From contig NC_091873.1 of NCBI RefSeq assembly GCF_019399895.1, forward strand, positions 1,124,001 through 1,188,000: DNA of 64,000 nt. The letters run 5' to 3'. The DNA comes from Cardiocondyla obscurior (Eukaryota; Arthropoda; Insecta; Hymenoptera; Formicidae). The notes under the pieces were generated by a model. The model saw only the letters and a program-made list of their open reading frames with translations. It did no database searches and was not told where the DNA came from. The position numbers and the translations under genes were made by a program. This document shows positions 11,095 to 24,600 of this stretch, piece by piece. The stretch's first letter is position 1, and each line of letters opens with the position of its first letter.

Positions 11095-14000
11095 CGGGAT
11101 GCAGAATTATTTACTTGCACGGTATAATTAATCGATCACAACTGATCTCGAGTCGTCAGTTTTGACGACGGAGAGCGTCACGACGCCGCCGACGTCTGCG
11201 GTTTATTTCCTCCACTCTACTATCGTGCGTTCTTTTTCCGTGCGAACTTCCGTTCCTCCCTTCGCGAATTTTTTTTTTTCCCCGGTTCTCCCCGACGCGT
11301 CGATCCGGGGAATCTCTTCGGCACTCTTAGCCGCGAGATTTGGAAAATGACGTATCGGGGTCGCCTAAGCCGGCGGATGAGATCGGGATGATAGATGGAG
11401 TCTCCTTCGTACGGGTAATTCGATTGCATTATACGTCTAGCTGCGCATTCCGTTCATATGTGTGCACGTATGTGGGTGTTGCCACCTGTAGGGTGGCCTT
11501 CCCACTGCCATTTGCTTATTCCGTTACACCCCCGCTGGCGCTCGATTTATCATAAGATTTATATTCCCCGCACTCGGCACGTATCCGTTTTGCCTTATCA
11601 GTCAATTCTTACAATTTAACTTTCATTCTTCGTAGAATATATTCCCTACATTTTTTGATGTAATTTATTTTTGCCCTGCCATCATAAATATCTATCGAAT
11701 CAATCACGACGTGACATTTGCTAGTTGGTTTGTAATTGCGGCAATAACGATAACAATATCCGAGCGAAACAGTAGAAATCAATTACATTTGAATTATATA
11801 TCGAGCATAATGAGTTATTGGATTACTGGAGTCCAGTTTATTAGGCTTTTGCAATTATCGCCGGTCGTTATGAGCGTATGCAATAACATGCGTGTATATT
11901 TAGTAATATATGTAGATTGCACTGGTGAGGAATTTTAATTAATTTTTTATATCTAAGTTTAATATCAAAGATTAAAATTTAGACTTAAATGAGTGTGTTG
12001 GCAAATAAATAAATGAATTTAGAAAAAATATTAGTTAAAAAGAATTGTTTGCCATTTATGTATACGAGTTTTTATATAAAAATATGTCAGCGTGTCATCT
12101 GTCAATATGATTCTCAGAGTGCAAAGCGTAGTCGTGGAGGATGAGTCCGAAAGTCGATACAGACGAAATCACTTTCCCGATCGACCGTGTTTCGAACAGA
12201 AGTTCGCGCGAACGTCAGCGTCGGAACGACAGGAGAAATATTGCGCGGCGTTAAGTCAAATCGCGTGCTGCGCCAAGTTTACGCTGTACCAGGGTAGAGT
12301 GCATCGGGACGGCAAGCCTCCGGTATTCCGTCGTTATGACGGAATCAGGTCGCGTTCGTTCAAACTTGAAATATCGCTCGTCCGTCTCCGTCGAGCAGTC
12401 GCCATCGCCACGAATTTACTTTGCCCGCCCGAATGTTTCGGCCCCTCTTTCATCCGCGAAACTGCACCGAACGTGTTTCACAAACTTACGAATCGCGGTG
12501 GAAGCTACCTCGCTTGCACATTCGAAGTTTGCGCGATTTTCGAGAATTAGAACGCGAGCGTTTCGTGAAAATCGAGTCCTCCGCAGCTTCCCTTCTTACA
12601 CGCGTCTTTAGAAACGTGGAGGGCTCCGTTAAATTTCAACTCCGAATCACGAGAAATAATAAAAGTAAGAAAGTCATATTTTATTTGAACAAAAAAATTA
12701 ATTTAATTTTTGAAGTAATTATGATTTTTAATTTGCACACAGTCTGTTTTTTTTTTCTTTTTCTTTTTAAAAAGTTTCCGATTTGAAAGTCTCGTTTTTC
12801 TTTTATACAAAAATATTCGTCGCGTCCGCGATCGAAAGACGCGTTCGTGGAAGTCGTGTGATCTAGCTCGCTGGAAACTGCTCGTGTACGAACGCGAGTC
12901 ACGCGATGTGCCATGGGCTAAGTCATTCGAACCTGTAATCAGAGGGACGAAGTGTTGCCGATGGTAGAGGGAGGCGAGAGGGAATGAGTCCATACGAAAA
13001 TGCAATTGAATACGAAATTGCAGACCTCTCAAAATTCATGACGATTTATACGTATTGTATTCCGGTGCTATGGGCGTGCATCATGCGCAGGCAGTTCAGG
13101 GCCGTTCGACGAACCGCCATATATTAATTACACCGCGTGTGCAGTTTCCGCCAAGTTATCTCTACATCTTTCTTCCACCTTTCGTACCCCTTTGCCCGTT
13201 TCCACTTTCTTATTTTTCTCTATTTTTTTTTCAATATTGAATCAGAATATTTTTCCGGCATTCTCGAGCTTTTATTTTGCTTTGCATTACTTCTCTCTGT
13301 CGATATTTTTTACATGCCCATGTCGAGAAGTTAATTTTTATTATCTGTCCCCGAAGCGAAATGCGATTTATGATGTTGCAATGTATTACGAGCGCGTGCA
13401 ATCGCTCGTTGTGGGAGGATAGAACGCGCGCGTTATCTCGGCAACAACGTCATCGGCGATCTGCGAGGACGAGGTTCAAAGATGATTCTCGGGGGCATGA
13501 AGATTATCATTCAATAAAAATGATCTGTCGCGCCTGAGGTTCTTTACTAAATCATATCGCGCCACGACACACCTCGCGCAACCACGCATACGCGCGACAT
13601 ATATGGGGCTTAGGTGTGGTAAAAGCGATGCATGCGAACGGCAGGCGCATCTCATTACGTTATCATAAGCGAGAAAAGAAAACATTCATTCAATGGAAAT
13701 TGTGTCGCCGAAATCTATTTAACGAGCCTTTTAATAAACGGAATAACTCGACCGAAATATGAATTCAGTAAAATAATTAAAGTAAATGCGAATGTAAAAA
13801 TGGCAACTTGTCCTATTTTTCAGACTTTTTATCAAATTATTTAGGGGGAAGGTAATTTTGAAATAAATATTGAACTATTTTTAAATATAATTTAGAGTAA
13901 TAAGGTTTGACTAAAATGAAAGACTAAAATTGCATACAAGAATTAATTGTCTTTCGGTATAAAAATATTTCTCGATGTAACTCTTAAAAAGGTAAAAGCG

Positions 14001-16980
14001 TAATGAAAAGCCCGTGCAATTTTTTTTAGATTGGATCGTTAAGATAGATTTCGTTAACGCATGTACCAGCCGCACATTGTGCGCATACGCCTTCGAATTT
14101 TTGCTTTCGCTCGCGAGCGATTTATGTACGCATCGGTTACGCCCAAAGTTTGTTCAGCGACGCATTTCTGCGTGAGAGATCAGTTTGTTTACACGCACCG
14201 TGCCGGCGAAATTTGAAATAAAAGTATTATATCGAATGGCAGATTCAGCGATCAGCGAACGTTTCGAGAAATGGAATATAACGTGATAAAAAACATAATA
14301 TCAATATTTTGCATGCGCATGGATTTTATTTATTTATGCATTTAAAGCATTTGCATTTTATAATTTTGATATTTTTGCACAGCTCTCGTGATAATTCTTT
14401 CTATTCAAAATACGCTCGTTAAAATCATTGCGGTGAAATTGGAGCTATTGACGTGAAAATAACCGCTTAATTTGAATACGCAGTCTATAAAAATTTTCAT
14501 AAATTTTCATAAATTTGTGACAAGTAAAATAAACATCGAAATCAATTTATTGAATATAAATGCATAAGCCCTATGAAAGAATCCAATAACGTGCATAAAA
14601 AAATATATATATTTTTACTTGAAGTGAAATTTCTGCCTGAATTACACGTATTTCGCAAATTTTAATTACAATTTGATTCAAGCTGATAAATAGGATAAAA
14701 TAGAAATTATGCGAAAGGCGGCGTTCGACGTAAGGATTTTGTAGGCGTGAGTCGTTGAAATCTTGAAATATTCGAGCGAACATCGTTCCCGCGAGCTTGG
14801 GACGGCGCGAAGGCGTGTCAAATGGAATTCGATAGTAATTAATAATCCCGATCGGCGGCCTCGACTCGAACGGGGATTATCGAGAGCGTCTTGTAAAGCA
14901 AATACGATATATCATCCTTTTAAACGAGAGGCGCAGACCGGAGGTCCGCCGTTCTCGGAAGTGAGCACGTTGACGAACGGCCCGATGGAAGCAGGAGCCC
15001 GTGAGATACCGTGACACGTACTCCTCACAAGGTTTTAAATTTACGTCGCGATACTTTTCTCTTTTTCTCTCTCTCTCGACGCGTTCCTTGAAATTCGCGT
15101 TCTTCGCGCGTGGTTAAAAAAAAAGATTGTTTTGCATCCAAAACTTTTATTTTCCCCATTTTTCGATTCTGGGTCCGATCACTCTATTATCGCGAATAAC
15201 GCTCTTATTGACGGACGTGCATGTTACGCGTGACCTATAAAACGTTCTCTAAATTGACACCCTATCGGCACCTTGGCCGTGCGTCGATAGTTCCAGCGAA
15301 ATTCAGCCCGTCGGCTTTAGCGGTGGACAATGCTGCCGGGACAAAGGCCGCCAAGATGAATATCCGTCGGTACACAACGTGTACCGGGCACGACGACCAT
15401 GGCAAGACCGGCTACGTCCTGTCGTGGCGAACACAGATATCAACCCTCGTCCGCGTTAACAAGCCTGAACCGCGAGCATATTCGTTTCTTATAAGAAGCG
15501 TTCGGCTCTATCATTCGTACCGATCAGCCTTGGCTTAGACACGACCGACAACTTTGTTGTTATGACTGCCATTAGCGTCAGAGATAATTCGCAATATTTT
15601 AAAAAGGTTTTAAGCACGTCATAATAATACGTTGAAACTACCAAAGATTTAATAACGGTAAAGAATTTTCCGACGAAACGTTTTTTTTTTTACTGAAACC
15701 AATTTCGTGAAATTTAAAGAAAGTTTGTAATCAGAGTAATTACGTGTTAAGATTTTTATTAGTAATAATGTCTGCCGCAAAGAACTCATTTTAAATATCG
15801 TATGCCGAATGGTTGTTAATACACTTCGACTTTTACTAATCAGTAGTAATGATACGAGGCCCGCAGGTGGTGCATTCCGTTGCACGCTCTGTTTTCTTTG
15901 CTTTCTTATTTTCGCCTGTTACAAGCGTCGGCAAGAAATGAGTGTCAGAATTCGTCGGAGGTGTGGGCTCGTCGATGAGAGATACCACCCGGTAATGGTT
16001 TATTTAAATCAGTCGGCCGGCCGTCCCGACCGACGAAAAACCTTGTTAGATCGGCGTCCGCCGTTTGATAGGGAGATCCCGGTTGGTTAATTGACGATCT
16101 CGACGTTGGATGATGGAATTGATAAGACAGGCAACATTGACCCTGCACCGTTCAGGTGGGAATTAAGCGAGAAAAAAAGATATTCGAAAGAGAAGGTAGA
16201 ACAAAAAGGACGAAAAAGCGAGGTGCCGATCTTTGATGAATCGATGTCTATCGATCGTATTCGGTAGTCGTTGCATTTGTTACGAAATCAGGGGAAAGGG
16301 TTGATCGAAGGGTATTGATGTTCCTTCGTTTATTTTATAGTAGCACAAGAGTTGTTCAGTAAACCTTGTGTTTTTTATTTTCTTTTTATTTTTTAATTGC
16401 ATTATTTATTATAAGCTGTTGCTAATAAATAGTACAGCATTTTAAAATTAATTTAAGTAACTCGTATACGTGCAACGTATATGCAATTAATATTTATTGT
16501 TTTAATTAATATTTTGATCAAGCGCATCGCTGTTTAAAGTGTCATGAAGTTCCGCGATGTTCGATGCAAATAAATTTACCTGTGAAAAATCTTGAGGAAT
16601 CGACTTGGGTGAAATGACATGTAACAGTCACAACTTCGGCATTTATCTCGCGGCGTATGCACCGGGAGAGGAGAAAGCGGATCGACAAGATAGCGCCTGC
16701 GATTTTGATTTACGTGCGACAACAACGCGGCTCCGATGCGGTCCCACGTGGGCGTCGATGATAAACCGCGAGATAGGCGCACGTGGGTGCATCGGTCGTC
16801 GGAAAGTCGAAACGTCTCGCTTCCACCATTTATCACGCGCGGAAACGAGGGGCCGCGGGATCGGCCTTGTTTATGGGAGACGCGGTAATAATACGATTGT
16901 GCCGGGCTAATGAATGCGCGTGTGCGCACATTAATGCAATTGCAGATTATGCATATCCCAGGTATCTGCATTAGCAGCGC
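11095..16980. other. Long quiet stretch, no gene seen
   Basis: Alternating CG-containing mixed DNA (11150-11560, 12090-12620, 14760-15540) and AT-rich DNA (11930-12090, 13700-14080, 14270-14700, 16330-16540). The 152-codon open frame at 12092-12550 and the 131-codon frame at 16971-16576 have no recognisable domain. Small repeats include a duplicated TTTTCATAAA near 14492-14515 and a CT run near 15060-15078. No RNA gene is seen. Confidence 0.55.
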
Positions 16981-17003
16981 GTCTCTCTCTCTCTCTCTTT
17001 CTA
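16981..17003. repeat. CT microsatellite
   Basis: About nine CT dinucleotides followed by TTTCTATCT on the plus strand. Confidence 0.85.
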
Positions 17004-20000
17004 TCTGTCGCCTTCCTTATCCACGTCGAATTCTCGGTGAATAATGGCGGCGCCGAATGCCGCGATCTCCCGCGTGTCATTAATAAAGACGTCCCCGTGC
17101 CCTTAACAAAGCCGCGTTTCGCGAATCTGCATCCCGCGCTCTCAACTAATACGAGAGGAGAGCTTCTCACCCACGCGCTGTATACGAGAAACGTCGGTAA
17201 CGTTAAGTCATCCGCGTGGTCATTAACGAAGATTTATCATGCCGACGTTCGACGGATTCGGAACGCGTTAAAACGAGGGACCAACTTCTCCGCTACGGTA
17301 ATGGGCGGTGAATGACATTATTCGCATGTCGAAACTCCCGTGTCTTCTCTTTTTGAAATCGTATTTTTTTTAGCATTAACGTTACGAGACTTTTAACTTC
17401 TATTATTAAAAAAAAAAAAATATGTCACCGCTTTTTCTCAGAGACATTGTGTTATCGTTTTATTTGACACTTTTTCGTTCGCGCTTTGTGTAATTAATGA
17501 ATCGCGCTAATAAGCGAGACGCACCGATGCAAAAATCGCGAACGCCGGGAATGTGGAATTTGCCTGCGGCTTCGAGGCAGATTGAGTGCGATAATTACAT
17601 TACGAGCGCAAATCATGCGGGATTCGCGATTTACTGCCTACGTTTACGGTGCAATTTATACGGTTGAACGTAAATGCGGGGGATTTAATGGATTCGGAAT
17701 TAGTTACACGCCGTTAGATGGTTACATGTACACGCTAGAGGCTTAGTCGCATGCTGTGACGTCGTTGACGAATTTTCACGTCGTTTGTGCTGCAAAACCC
17801 CTTGCGAGTTCGCGCGGAGCTAAGTGGATATTCGCGCTATGCTCGCAACAATCCGCCAACTTTCGCACATTTTGATTGCAATTTTCAACGAATACGTCGA
17901 ATATTTTTTATTGAATTTTTAATCGAGACAAAAGTCCGAAATTGTTCAAATTTTGGCGAAAAAAAATTTGTTTCTTTTAGATAAAATTGAAAAACAATTT
18001 AAGGGCTTATTTTTAATTTTTTTAACGTGGTATTTTAATGTAGAGAAGTTAATCCACATTTTAATTGCGACTTTCGAAAGAGCACTCACAGTATTACACT
18101 TTGATTAATATTCCAGAAATACGAATTGTCCATTAGAATTTTAATCAAGATCTCTTTTCATTACTTAGAGCGATATTATTTCAATAACGAAGAAAGAAAG
18201 TTAATATAAATCTTAATAGCAATTTAATTCGGTAAATATTAAAGGCGCATGTTGCATATTAATCAAAACTCCGAAGTTGCATCATTATTATTCTTTGCTT
18301 TTTATAAACTTTGTAAATTATAATTTTATGTTTGTCATATCGTGAAGAAATTAATACTATTTTTTATACGCTACTTATACAGTTCATAACATTAAAATCT
18401 AATTAACGTTTTGACAACTTGTTTAAAATTTTATTACAAATATACTTGAAATGCAACGCTCGTAGCTATTTAATTATTATTTCTCCAGTTTTAATGAGCG
18501 TTACTGTTTCTGTAATAATACACAAAACTTATGACGACTTCTAATTATAATCTGTAAAGAATTTCACGCAGCTATAATTTAAATTATTTGTAAGCTGCAA
18601 ATATTAAGAAGTAACATTTGTTTCATTAATTTTTATTTCAATTAAATTTGTTATATTTTATTCGTACGGATTATTTGTCTTTTTAATAAATACTGTGTCA
18701 TCTTTCTCCTTAAAGTTTCGGCTATTTGAGAAGTACGAATGGTTCCATTAAAATGATGGTGAAAAGTTTACAATGACGTAATTCCTCCGAGTTTACTTGT
18801 AAAGTTTAATACGACCGTAAAAAAGCTCGAGTTTCGAAACTATTTTACGAAATATAAACGTGTTAATAGAAATATTTCCTACATGTGTGACTGACATGCG
18901 TTGGAGAAATCAATATATTTGACCGCGTAGTTGCATTAAAGAAAATTTTTTTTATTTTACGAAAAATTAAATATATGTGTATCCTTTTTTTACGGAAACA
19001 AAAGACTTGCACACACGCGCGTGCTGTGGTTTTACATTTTAAGCACACGAGACTTATCTCGTTGATTCAAGCGGCGAAAGTGTACATCCTTGCTTATTTC
19101 CATTTTGAATTGGCCTCCCTAGATCAAGGGGTTGCCCTCGCGTTAATTAGTATATAGAAAGCAACGTGTAAATCACTCTTACACGAAGAGCGGAAGCGTG
19201 CAGCTAGCTGATGAGGCATGAAGATCGAATTGAGTAGAGAATGAATTACGTGCCGCCGAATTAATAAACTTTTTATGGGCGCTAGAGGAGGAAGGGACTG
19301 ACCGAGATTTGCAGATACGACACGACATTTTCTCGCAGTCGGCGGAACGATTGGGTCACGGGCTCCTCATCGGTCGTATTATTTTGACACGTGTTGGCCG
19401 TTATGATTTCCTAGCGTTTTATGGGCACAATATTTGAAGATAAATATTTAATTAATTAACTAACAGCCTCCTGCTGAATTAAATGTGTAAATATTTTTAA
19501 ATTTTATAATAACGTCTAATAAAATAATAGGTTTATCAAAAGAGTTATAACTAATAAAGTATTATAATATAAATTTTATTTGAACGACCGAGATATATTT
19601 GATGAGTAATAAATTTAACTAAAGACGTTTCCGTCGAGAATTCTGCGCATTTGAAGCAAACGCTATTTTTATGCGCTCCTCTCGAGATTGCGTTTCCGTT
19701 ATTGCGATTCGGGACTATTGTAGCTCCGGGACACCCTGTAACTGACAATCGAGATAAAAAGAGGCACCCAATGAAATATCGCGCTACCGGCATTATTACT
19801 TGCGGCACAACGTGGTCGAGATACGCGGCGGTGTGTCCTTATTACAACGTTCCACGCATTACGTCTCTTGATAAGGCGGCGCAGCTGATCGAATCGATAA
19901 AGAACAATGGTGCTCGGTAGCGTAAATCGGGCGCTGTTTTCCCCCGACAGCCGGCGCGCGCGTGGGTTCCGTGTAAAATGTAAAAGAATACGCGATACCG

Positions 20001-20140
20001 GATACCGGTCGTTGTCTCACAGAGCCGCGGGGGTTTTCACGACCGCGCCACCGCCTTTAGCGGCGCAAGACTACTCGGTGATCTTAATAAAAGTCAGCTA
20101 TTAAAAGCCACTTGGAATTATGTATCTTGCGCGATATGAT
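17004..20140. other. AT-rich intergenic or intronic stretch
   Basis: CG-rich to about 17300 and around 19640-20100, strongly AT-rich between 17980 and 18970. On the minus strand a moderate acceptor near 19276 opens 58 codons, but there is no recognised domain and the pyrimidine tract is poor. No gene supported. Confidence 0.55.
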
Positions 20141-20162
20141 AGAATGTCTCCCCTCGTTTCAG

Positions 20163-20186
20163 ATTCGGTACAACGTTGCCACGCGA
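20163..20186 (+). other. 24-nt exon-like segment
   Basis: A pyrimidine-rich acceptor ending TTTCAG (to 20162) and a GTAAGA donor (20187-20192) bracket 24 bases that are open in at least one frame (Ile-Arg-Tyr-Asn-Val-Ala-Thr-Arg). Pairs this close are expected several times by chance, and no partner exon is known. Confidence 0.08.
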
Positions 20187-20192
20187 GTAAGA

Positions 20193-21600
20193 TAATTATT
20201 TTACATGGACGCCGTTTTATCAGCGTGTCAATCACCGGCGGGCATCTCATGCGCTGATGATTAATGATCTTCGTCGATTACACGGGGGTCGGGAGGGAGA
20301 TCGTGATTTCGGGAGAGCGAGAGGCGGTGATCGACTCCGCGGCGGTCGAAACAAAAAGACTTTGACGAAAAGTTCCCGCCTATTTCGGGGTTTCGATAAA
20401 AAGGGCGGGCGAAGGAAAGCGGTACCTCGACATCATTGTTTTCGTCGTCATCTGGTGATGCAGCAATTTGCGTGGCCACTGATCGGACAAATCACGTTCG
20501 CAAAATGTAATTAAACCGAGACTCGTAAATATTGCGAAACGATGAGAAATGAAAAAAGAAAAATTCTTTCCGGGCCGTGAGAGACGATCTCATTCGCGTG
20601 TAGCGCATAGACGCTCGTCGTCGGTTTATTTACGGAAAATTTCGTTTATCCTCGATGCGGTGTAAACGACGCACAATTTTTGAAAAGAAAATCCACCCGG
20701 CGATAACGCAACTCACGTGTTTCGCTATGGGTAATTTTCTCTTCTTTGTTCGCGTTCCCGATGTAATAAAGTCTTTTGATCTTGTTTCCCGCTATCTTAA
20801 ACCGCAAACGCAAGTGCCGACAAGCGCTCCATATGGTTGTCATACGCGACTTGTTCCCCACAATTCCGTTCATCATCTTCGCAACACCTTCGTTCCCTAA
20901 GGTCTCTTTCTCGGCTTGTCTTTGAACTCGCCAAGATGCGATAATTGAGTCATTTTTCTCACGTGTCTTCGTCTCTCGTGGGAGTGTGCCTCCACGGCGA
21001 AACTCGTTGGCCCATATCCGCAAACCGCGTTTATGTTTATTAAAAGCAATTTCGCGGTTCTCACAACGTTGAGCATAATCTTTATTGGATAACGCAATTT
21101 CCCGCTTGTCATATTTATATGTCAACTACAAAAAAAAAAATTATCTAATAAAAGCAGATCAAAGAACACTCGTCCGCTAAGTGTACACACACCTTAAAAT
21201 GCTGCTCTTTTGTGAGATAATCTATCATTTCGCGACGCGGGGTTAGCCATCGATTGGAGGTTTGAAAATCACGGTGACATCGGTGGCGCAGATTCACTCA
21301 TTGACAAAGTGATGCATTAAGCGAGCCGAAAACGCGCGCGACGTCGGCAGGGGATTCTACGGAATATCGACGGTCCCCGAGGGATCGGTTCCGAAGGGAG
21401 AGTGCTGTTCATAGTCTAAGGACCCCGGACTGACAGCTCGCGCCATATATTGATGATGTGTCTGAGCTCGGGCTTCCATTTCACGGCGCTCTGCCTCCGT
21501 CTGTCGTATCCGGTTTCGCGGCATTTTCCACCCAGTGCCGCCGCCCCCATGTTACACACGTTTCTCGTTCTCGCGAGGCACGTCGGGCCTCTGTAATACG
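20193..21600. other. Intergenic or intronic, no gene seen
   Basis: CG-containing DNA with overlapping open frames on both strands between 20640 and 21125. None shows a domain or flanking splice sites that I can support. Confidence 0.55.
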
Positions 21601-21614
21601 CGGTACTCACTTAC

Positions 21615-21769
21615 AGATGCCTCATTTGCATCATCTCCAACGAGACGGTCCTTTCGGTATTCACAACGCACAAATTGTTGCGCGCGGATTACGTTGCGTG
21701 CGAACAAACGTGTGTATCCATGAGAAGAAGGCCACATTTTTCAAATTAAAAACGCTTTTACTAAAATAT
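21615..21769 (-). other. Candidate 155-nt exon with a start codon
   Basis: On the minus strand, a long T-rich pyrimidine tract ending GTCAG (through 21770) is an excellent acceptor. The segment ends at a GTAAGTGA donor (21614-21607). An ATG at 21737 with a good context (AAAAATG) opens 41 codons in phase 0 to the donor, beginning Met-Trp-Pro-Ser-Ser-His-Gly-Tyr; an in-frame TGA lies just upstream of the ATG. The peptide matches no family I know. I found no convincing next exon downstream. It could be a start-codon exon, an exon of a noncoding RNA, or chance. Confidence 0.22.
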
Positions 21770-22536
21770 CTGACAAAAAAAATAGGGAAAAAAAAAATCT
21801 GCGAAATTTGTGCGAAACTTTTAAATTGTAATGAAAACTAATGCAGTTTTGAATAAATATATAAAATGTTATTCCAATATTTAAAATTTTAAGTAAATCT
21901 CTTTAGAATAGTTTAAATGAGAATTGTAGGAAAAAAAACTGTTCATAAACGTACGTAGATATGCGATACAATAACAAGATATAATGTACAAGCGGAAATA
22001 GATAAGAGTGGCGGAGATGACTCGAAAATCAATTTATAACTATACCTAACGGATAAATTCGCACGCGGGATATGGCAGCAATATCGTTACTCGACAGATT
22101 TACAGAGTGGACTCAATTATATCGATGTCGTTCCATGCATGACGCGACAGAGAGGTCATCTAAACGAGAACCCATCACAGCGTAATACTTCTACGATAGT
22201 TTACGACGACAGATTAATACGGAATTTATGGACAAAGTTTCCTCGTATTGAGTTCCCACGCGTAAAAGTTTTTACCAGTTGCAGCTGCACCGAGAGTGCA
22301 GCGTTACAACCACAAATTCAAATAACTCTGTAGAAAAATCTTGGTAAAAAAAATTATAGAAACCTTCATCTTATTATTCTAAATGACGTTTAAAAAAAAC
22401 AAAAAATTAATAATTTTAATAATAATTTTATAAAACACTTTATCTTCTATCCTTTTCATGTTTTGCAAAATTTTTGAATTAATCATTTTGTAATATCATT
22501 TATTTTCATCTAATAAGATGCATTTTTCTTTTGCAG
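21770..22536. other. AT-rich stretch, no gene seen
   Basis: AT-rich apart from 22020-22330, with A-runs near 21785-21795 that form the pyrimidine tract of the minus-strand acceptor described above. Nothing coding is supported. Confidence 0.55.
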
Positions 22537-22641
22537 TGCATCATGGAGTTCGCTTTGCCTCGAATTGAGGGAGGAGAAAGGCAGATCCAATTTTCAGTCA
22601 AAATTGGAGATGGTGGATATCCGAAATATACGAGTCAATGA
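22537..22641 (+). CDS. Weak candidate terminal exon, 32 codons
   Basis: A strong pyrimidine tract ending TTTTGCAG (to 22536) is followed by an open frame that contains ATG at 22543 and stops with TGA at 22639-22641. It reads Met-Glu-Phe-Ala-Leu-Pro-Arg-Ile-Glu-Gly-Gly and so on. The peptide is unknown to me. A perfect 9-bp hairpin lies inside it (22586-22608). The frame is short and no upstream exon is identified, so this may be a chance acceptor. Confidence 0.12.
   Translation, partial: CIMEFALPRIEGGERQIQFSVKIGDGGYPKYTSQ
22586..22608. repeat. Perfect 9-bp hairpin
   Basis: TCCAATTTT (22586-22594) and AAAATTGGA (22600-22608) pair perfectly around the loop CAGTC. It lies within the weak exon candidate that starts at 22537. 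Confidence 0.8.
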
Positions 22642-22821
22642 AGTTATTCACGGTTCACATTAGCCGCTTAAGATTAAAGTAACTTCAGCTCGGCGCCCGC
22701 TCGACCGAGGAATTTATCCCCCTTTGTATAACCTACTCCAATTTTTCCCGCCCCGTGCGCTCGCTCGGGAAAATAACTAACTCGCTAGATACCCGGTATC
22801 GTTCTCCCGCTCGCACAAGCG

Positions 22822-22864
22822 ACGTCTTCCCTTTTTTTTTTTTCTTTTTTTTTCCCCCTTTCGC
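22822..22864. repeat. T-rich pyrimidine tract
   Basis: An almost uninterrupted run of T with C at both ends and one internal C. It could serve as a polypyrimidine tract, but no AG follows at a useful distance. Confidence 0.75.
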
Positions 22865-24600
22865 CGGAGTCGCGACGCCTCGGCCGCGGCTTAACCTACG
22901 GTGCGCTGCGGGATGAGGGAAAATTGGAAATGCGGCTAAAACGAGGAAAAAGTTAAATTAAATACTCCGCAGTCCGCATGCCCGCCCGCGTCCTTTTTAC
23001 CCGGATTTTTCAATTTCCTCCGGAGCTTCCTTTCCTTCACTATCCTACCGACACCGCCGCCTCCATCGCGTCCTCTTTCGCGTGGACTGCTGCTGTCACT
23101 TCGCTTCGGTCCGCCACACTCTTGCGAAATGATAGCTCGAGTGGCTCCCGACTGCTTAAGGTAATCACTCGAGAAATTCCGGCGCTACCCTCAATTGAAT
23201 TTCATGCCATTCGCGCCGCACTAATGAGAAGGCAATCGTCAAGTTTTCTTTCCAATTTTCAAGCACGTCCGAATAAAGTCGAATGCGTGCGTTCAAGGTG
23301 ACAAAGCCGAAGAAAATCAAGCTAGACCACGAACTGACGATGAGTTATAAAGTAACAAGCGTATTCGTTTTGAACAATGGAAAGTAGAGAAACATAAGAC
23401 AAAGAAAAGATAGTGATATTTTCGATAATAAAATCAAATTGTGCTCCTTTTTCCGAAAAGATAAAGCCGGTAACGTTATCTAAATTAACCTAGCTAACGT
23501 GCATTTATATTTCGCATACTATTCAAATTTAAATTTAATTTTGCAAAAGCCACGGAATAATTAAAGTTCTACAAAACGTGCAAACAAAAAGCAACGTCCT
23601 CTTTTTAATTTATGAATTTCTATTCTGCTCCTCTCTATTCGGAGTTTTAAGCCAGCGCAATTTTTTGCCCGTAAACACTTTCTCTTCCGGCGATGCGCGA
23701 GTTCCTAATTTAGCGAATTCCCTAAATCTAAGAAATGCCACGTCTTAACGAGCGGAGAGCGGACAGGTGCGCCGAGGTATCGAATCGCCAAGTCCAGGCC
23801 TTCGGGCTCCGGGAACCTTCTAACCGCCTCGATAGAGTCATTATCGAGCAGGTGAATCCGCATACGAAGCTACGAGGCTCGGCGGGCACATAATTTTCGG
23901 GCCACACCGGGAGTAGCTTACCTCCGTGTAATGCACCTGCGCGAGCAGGTAGATAATCAGCCCGCGCGGCTCCGACTAATAATTGAAACCGAAATCCGTT
24001 CGTCCGCACGCGCACACACGCACGCGATACGAGCCCATCGAATACGAAGGGAATGCAGAACGAAATGCGCGAAACGCACGCGAGTTGTTAACCGTAATTG
24101 TGCCCGTACGTTGCCGACTTTATTATGATTCATTAACGTCGCGATTGGCAGGGAGGAACGAAAAACAGCGGGAACGAAGCTCGGATTACAATAGCGGGAA
24201 TAACGTCGGGAATTCTTGCCGATGTTTGAACGCGACGTTACTCGCAATTTCAGCGTTAATTCTAAACACCGGATACGAAACGTTAATATTTGTGTAAGAA
24301 ACGAAACAGCGGTGTCACTAGCGTGGAAAAACATTTTCCAGAAAGGAAACTTCGGTAACGAACTTTGAAAGAAGGCAGGAAAAATATTTGTTAAATAATT
24401 AAACTTTTTATTCTCCCCGGCGCGCCGTTATCCGCGCGGAATAATTATGAGACTTCTGGAGATGCAACTGAGAACGGGTTTAGCGAAAAACGGGCGGTAA
24501 GAACTTTTCTCCGAAAAGATATTAATTTTAGAAAGAAAGGCTCCCGGTCGGCCGATCGCAGCAATAATAATTTATAGGCTCGAGTGCAGTAACGCGAGCA
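22865..24600. other. Intergenic or intronic, no gene seen
   Basis: CG-rich at 22870-23300 and 23690-24300, AT-rich at 23370-23680. Overlapping open frames on opposite strands at 23928-24334 reflect composition. The one structural oddity is the alternating purine-pyrimidine run at 24005-24026, listed separately. Confidence 0.55.
24005..24026. repeat. 22-bp alternating pyrimidine-purine run
   Basis: Strict YR alternation (CG and CA steps only) over 22 bases, a sequence type that can adopt Z-DNA under negative supercoiling. Confidence 0.75.

Noticed and set aside
12919..12940. GGTTCGAATG on the minus strand, similar to a tRNA B box.
   Set aside because: The terminal CC and the paired T-arm are missing, and no A box lies upstream.
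15386..15412. Gly-His-Asp-Asp-His-Gly-Lys-Thr-Gly, reminiscent of the GTP-binding loop of elongation factor Tu.
   Set aside because: The surrounding residues do not resemble the family, and the rest of the GTPase domain is absent.
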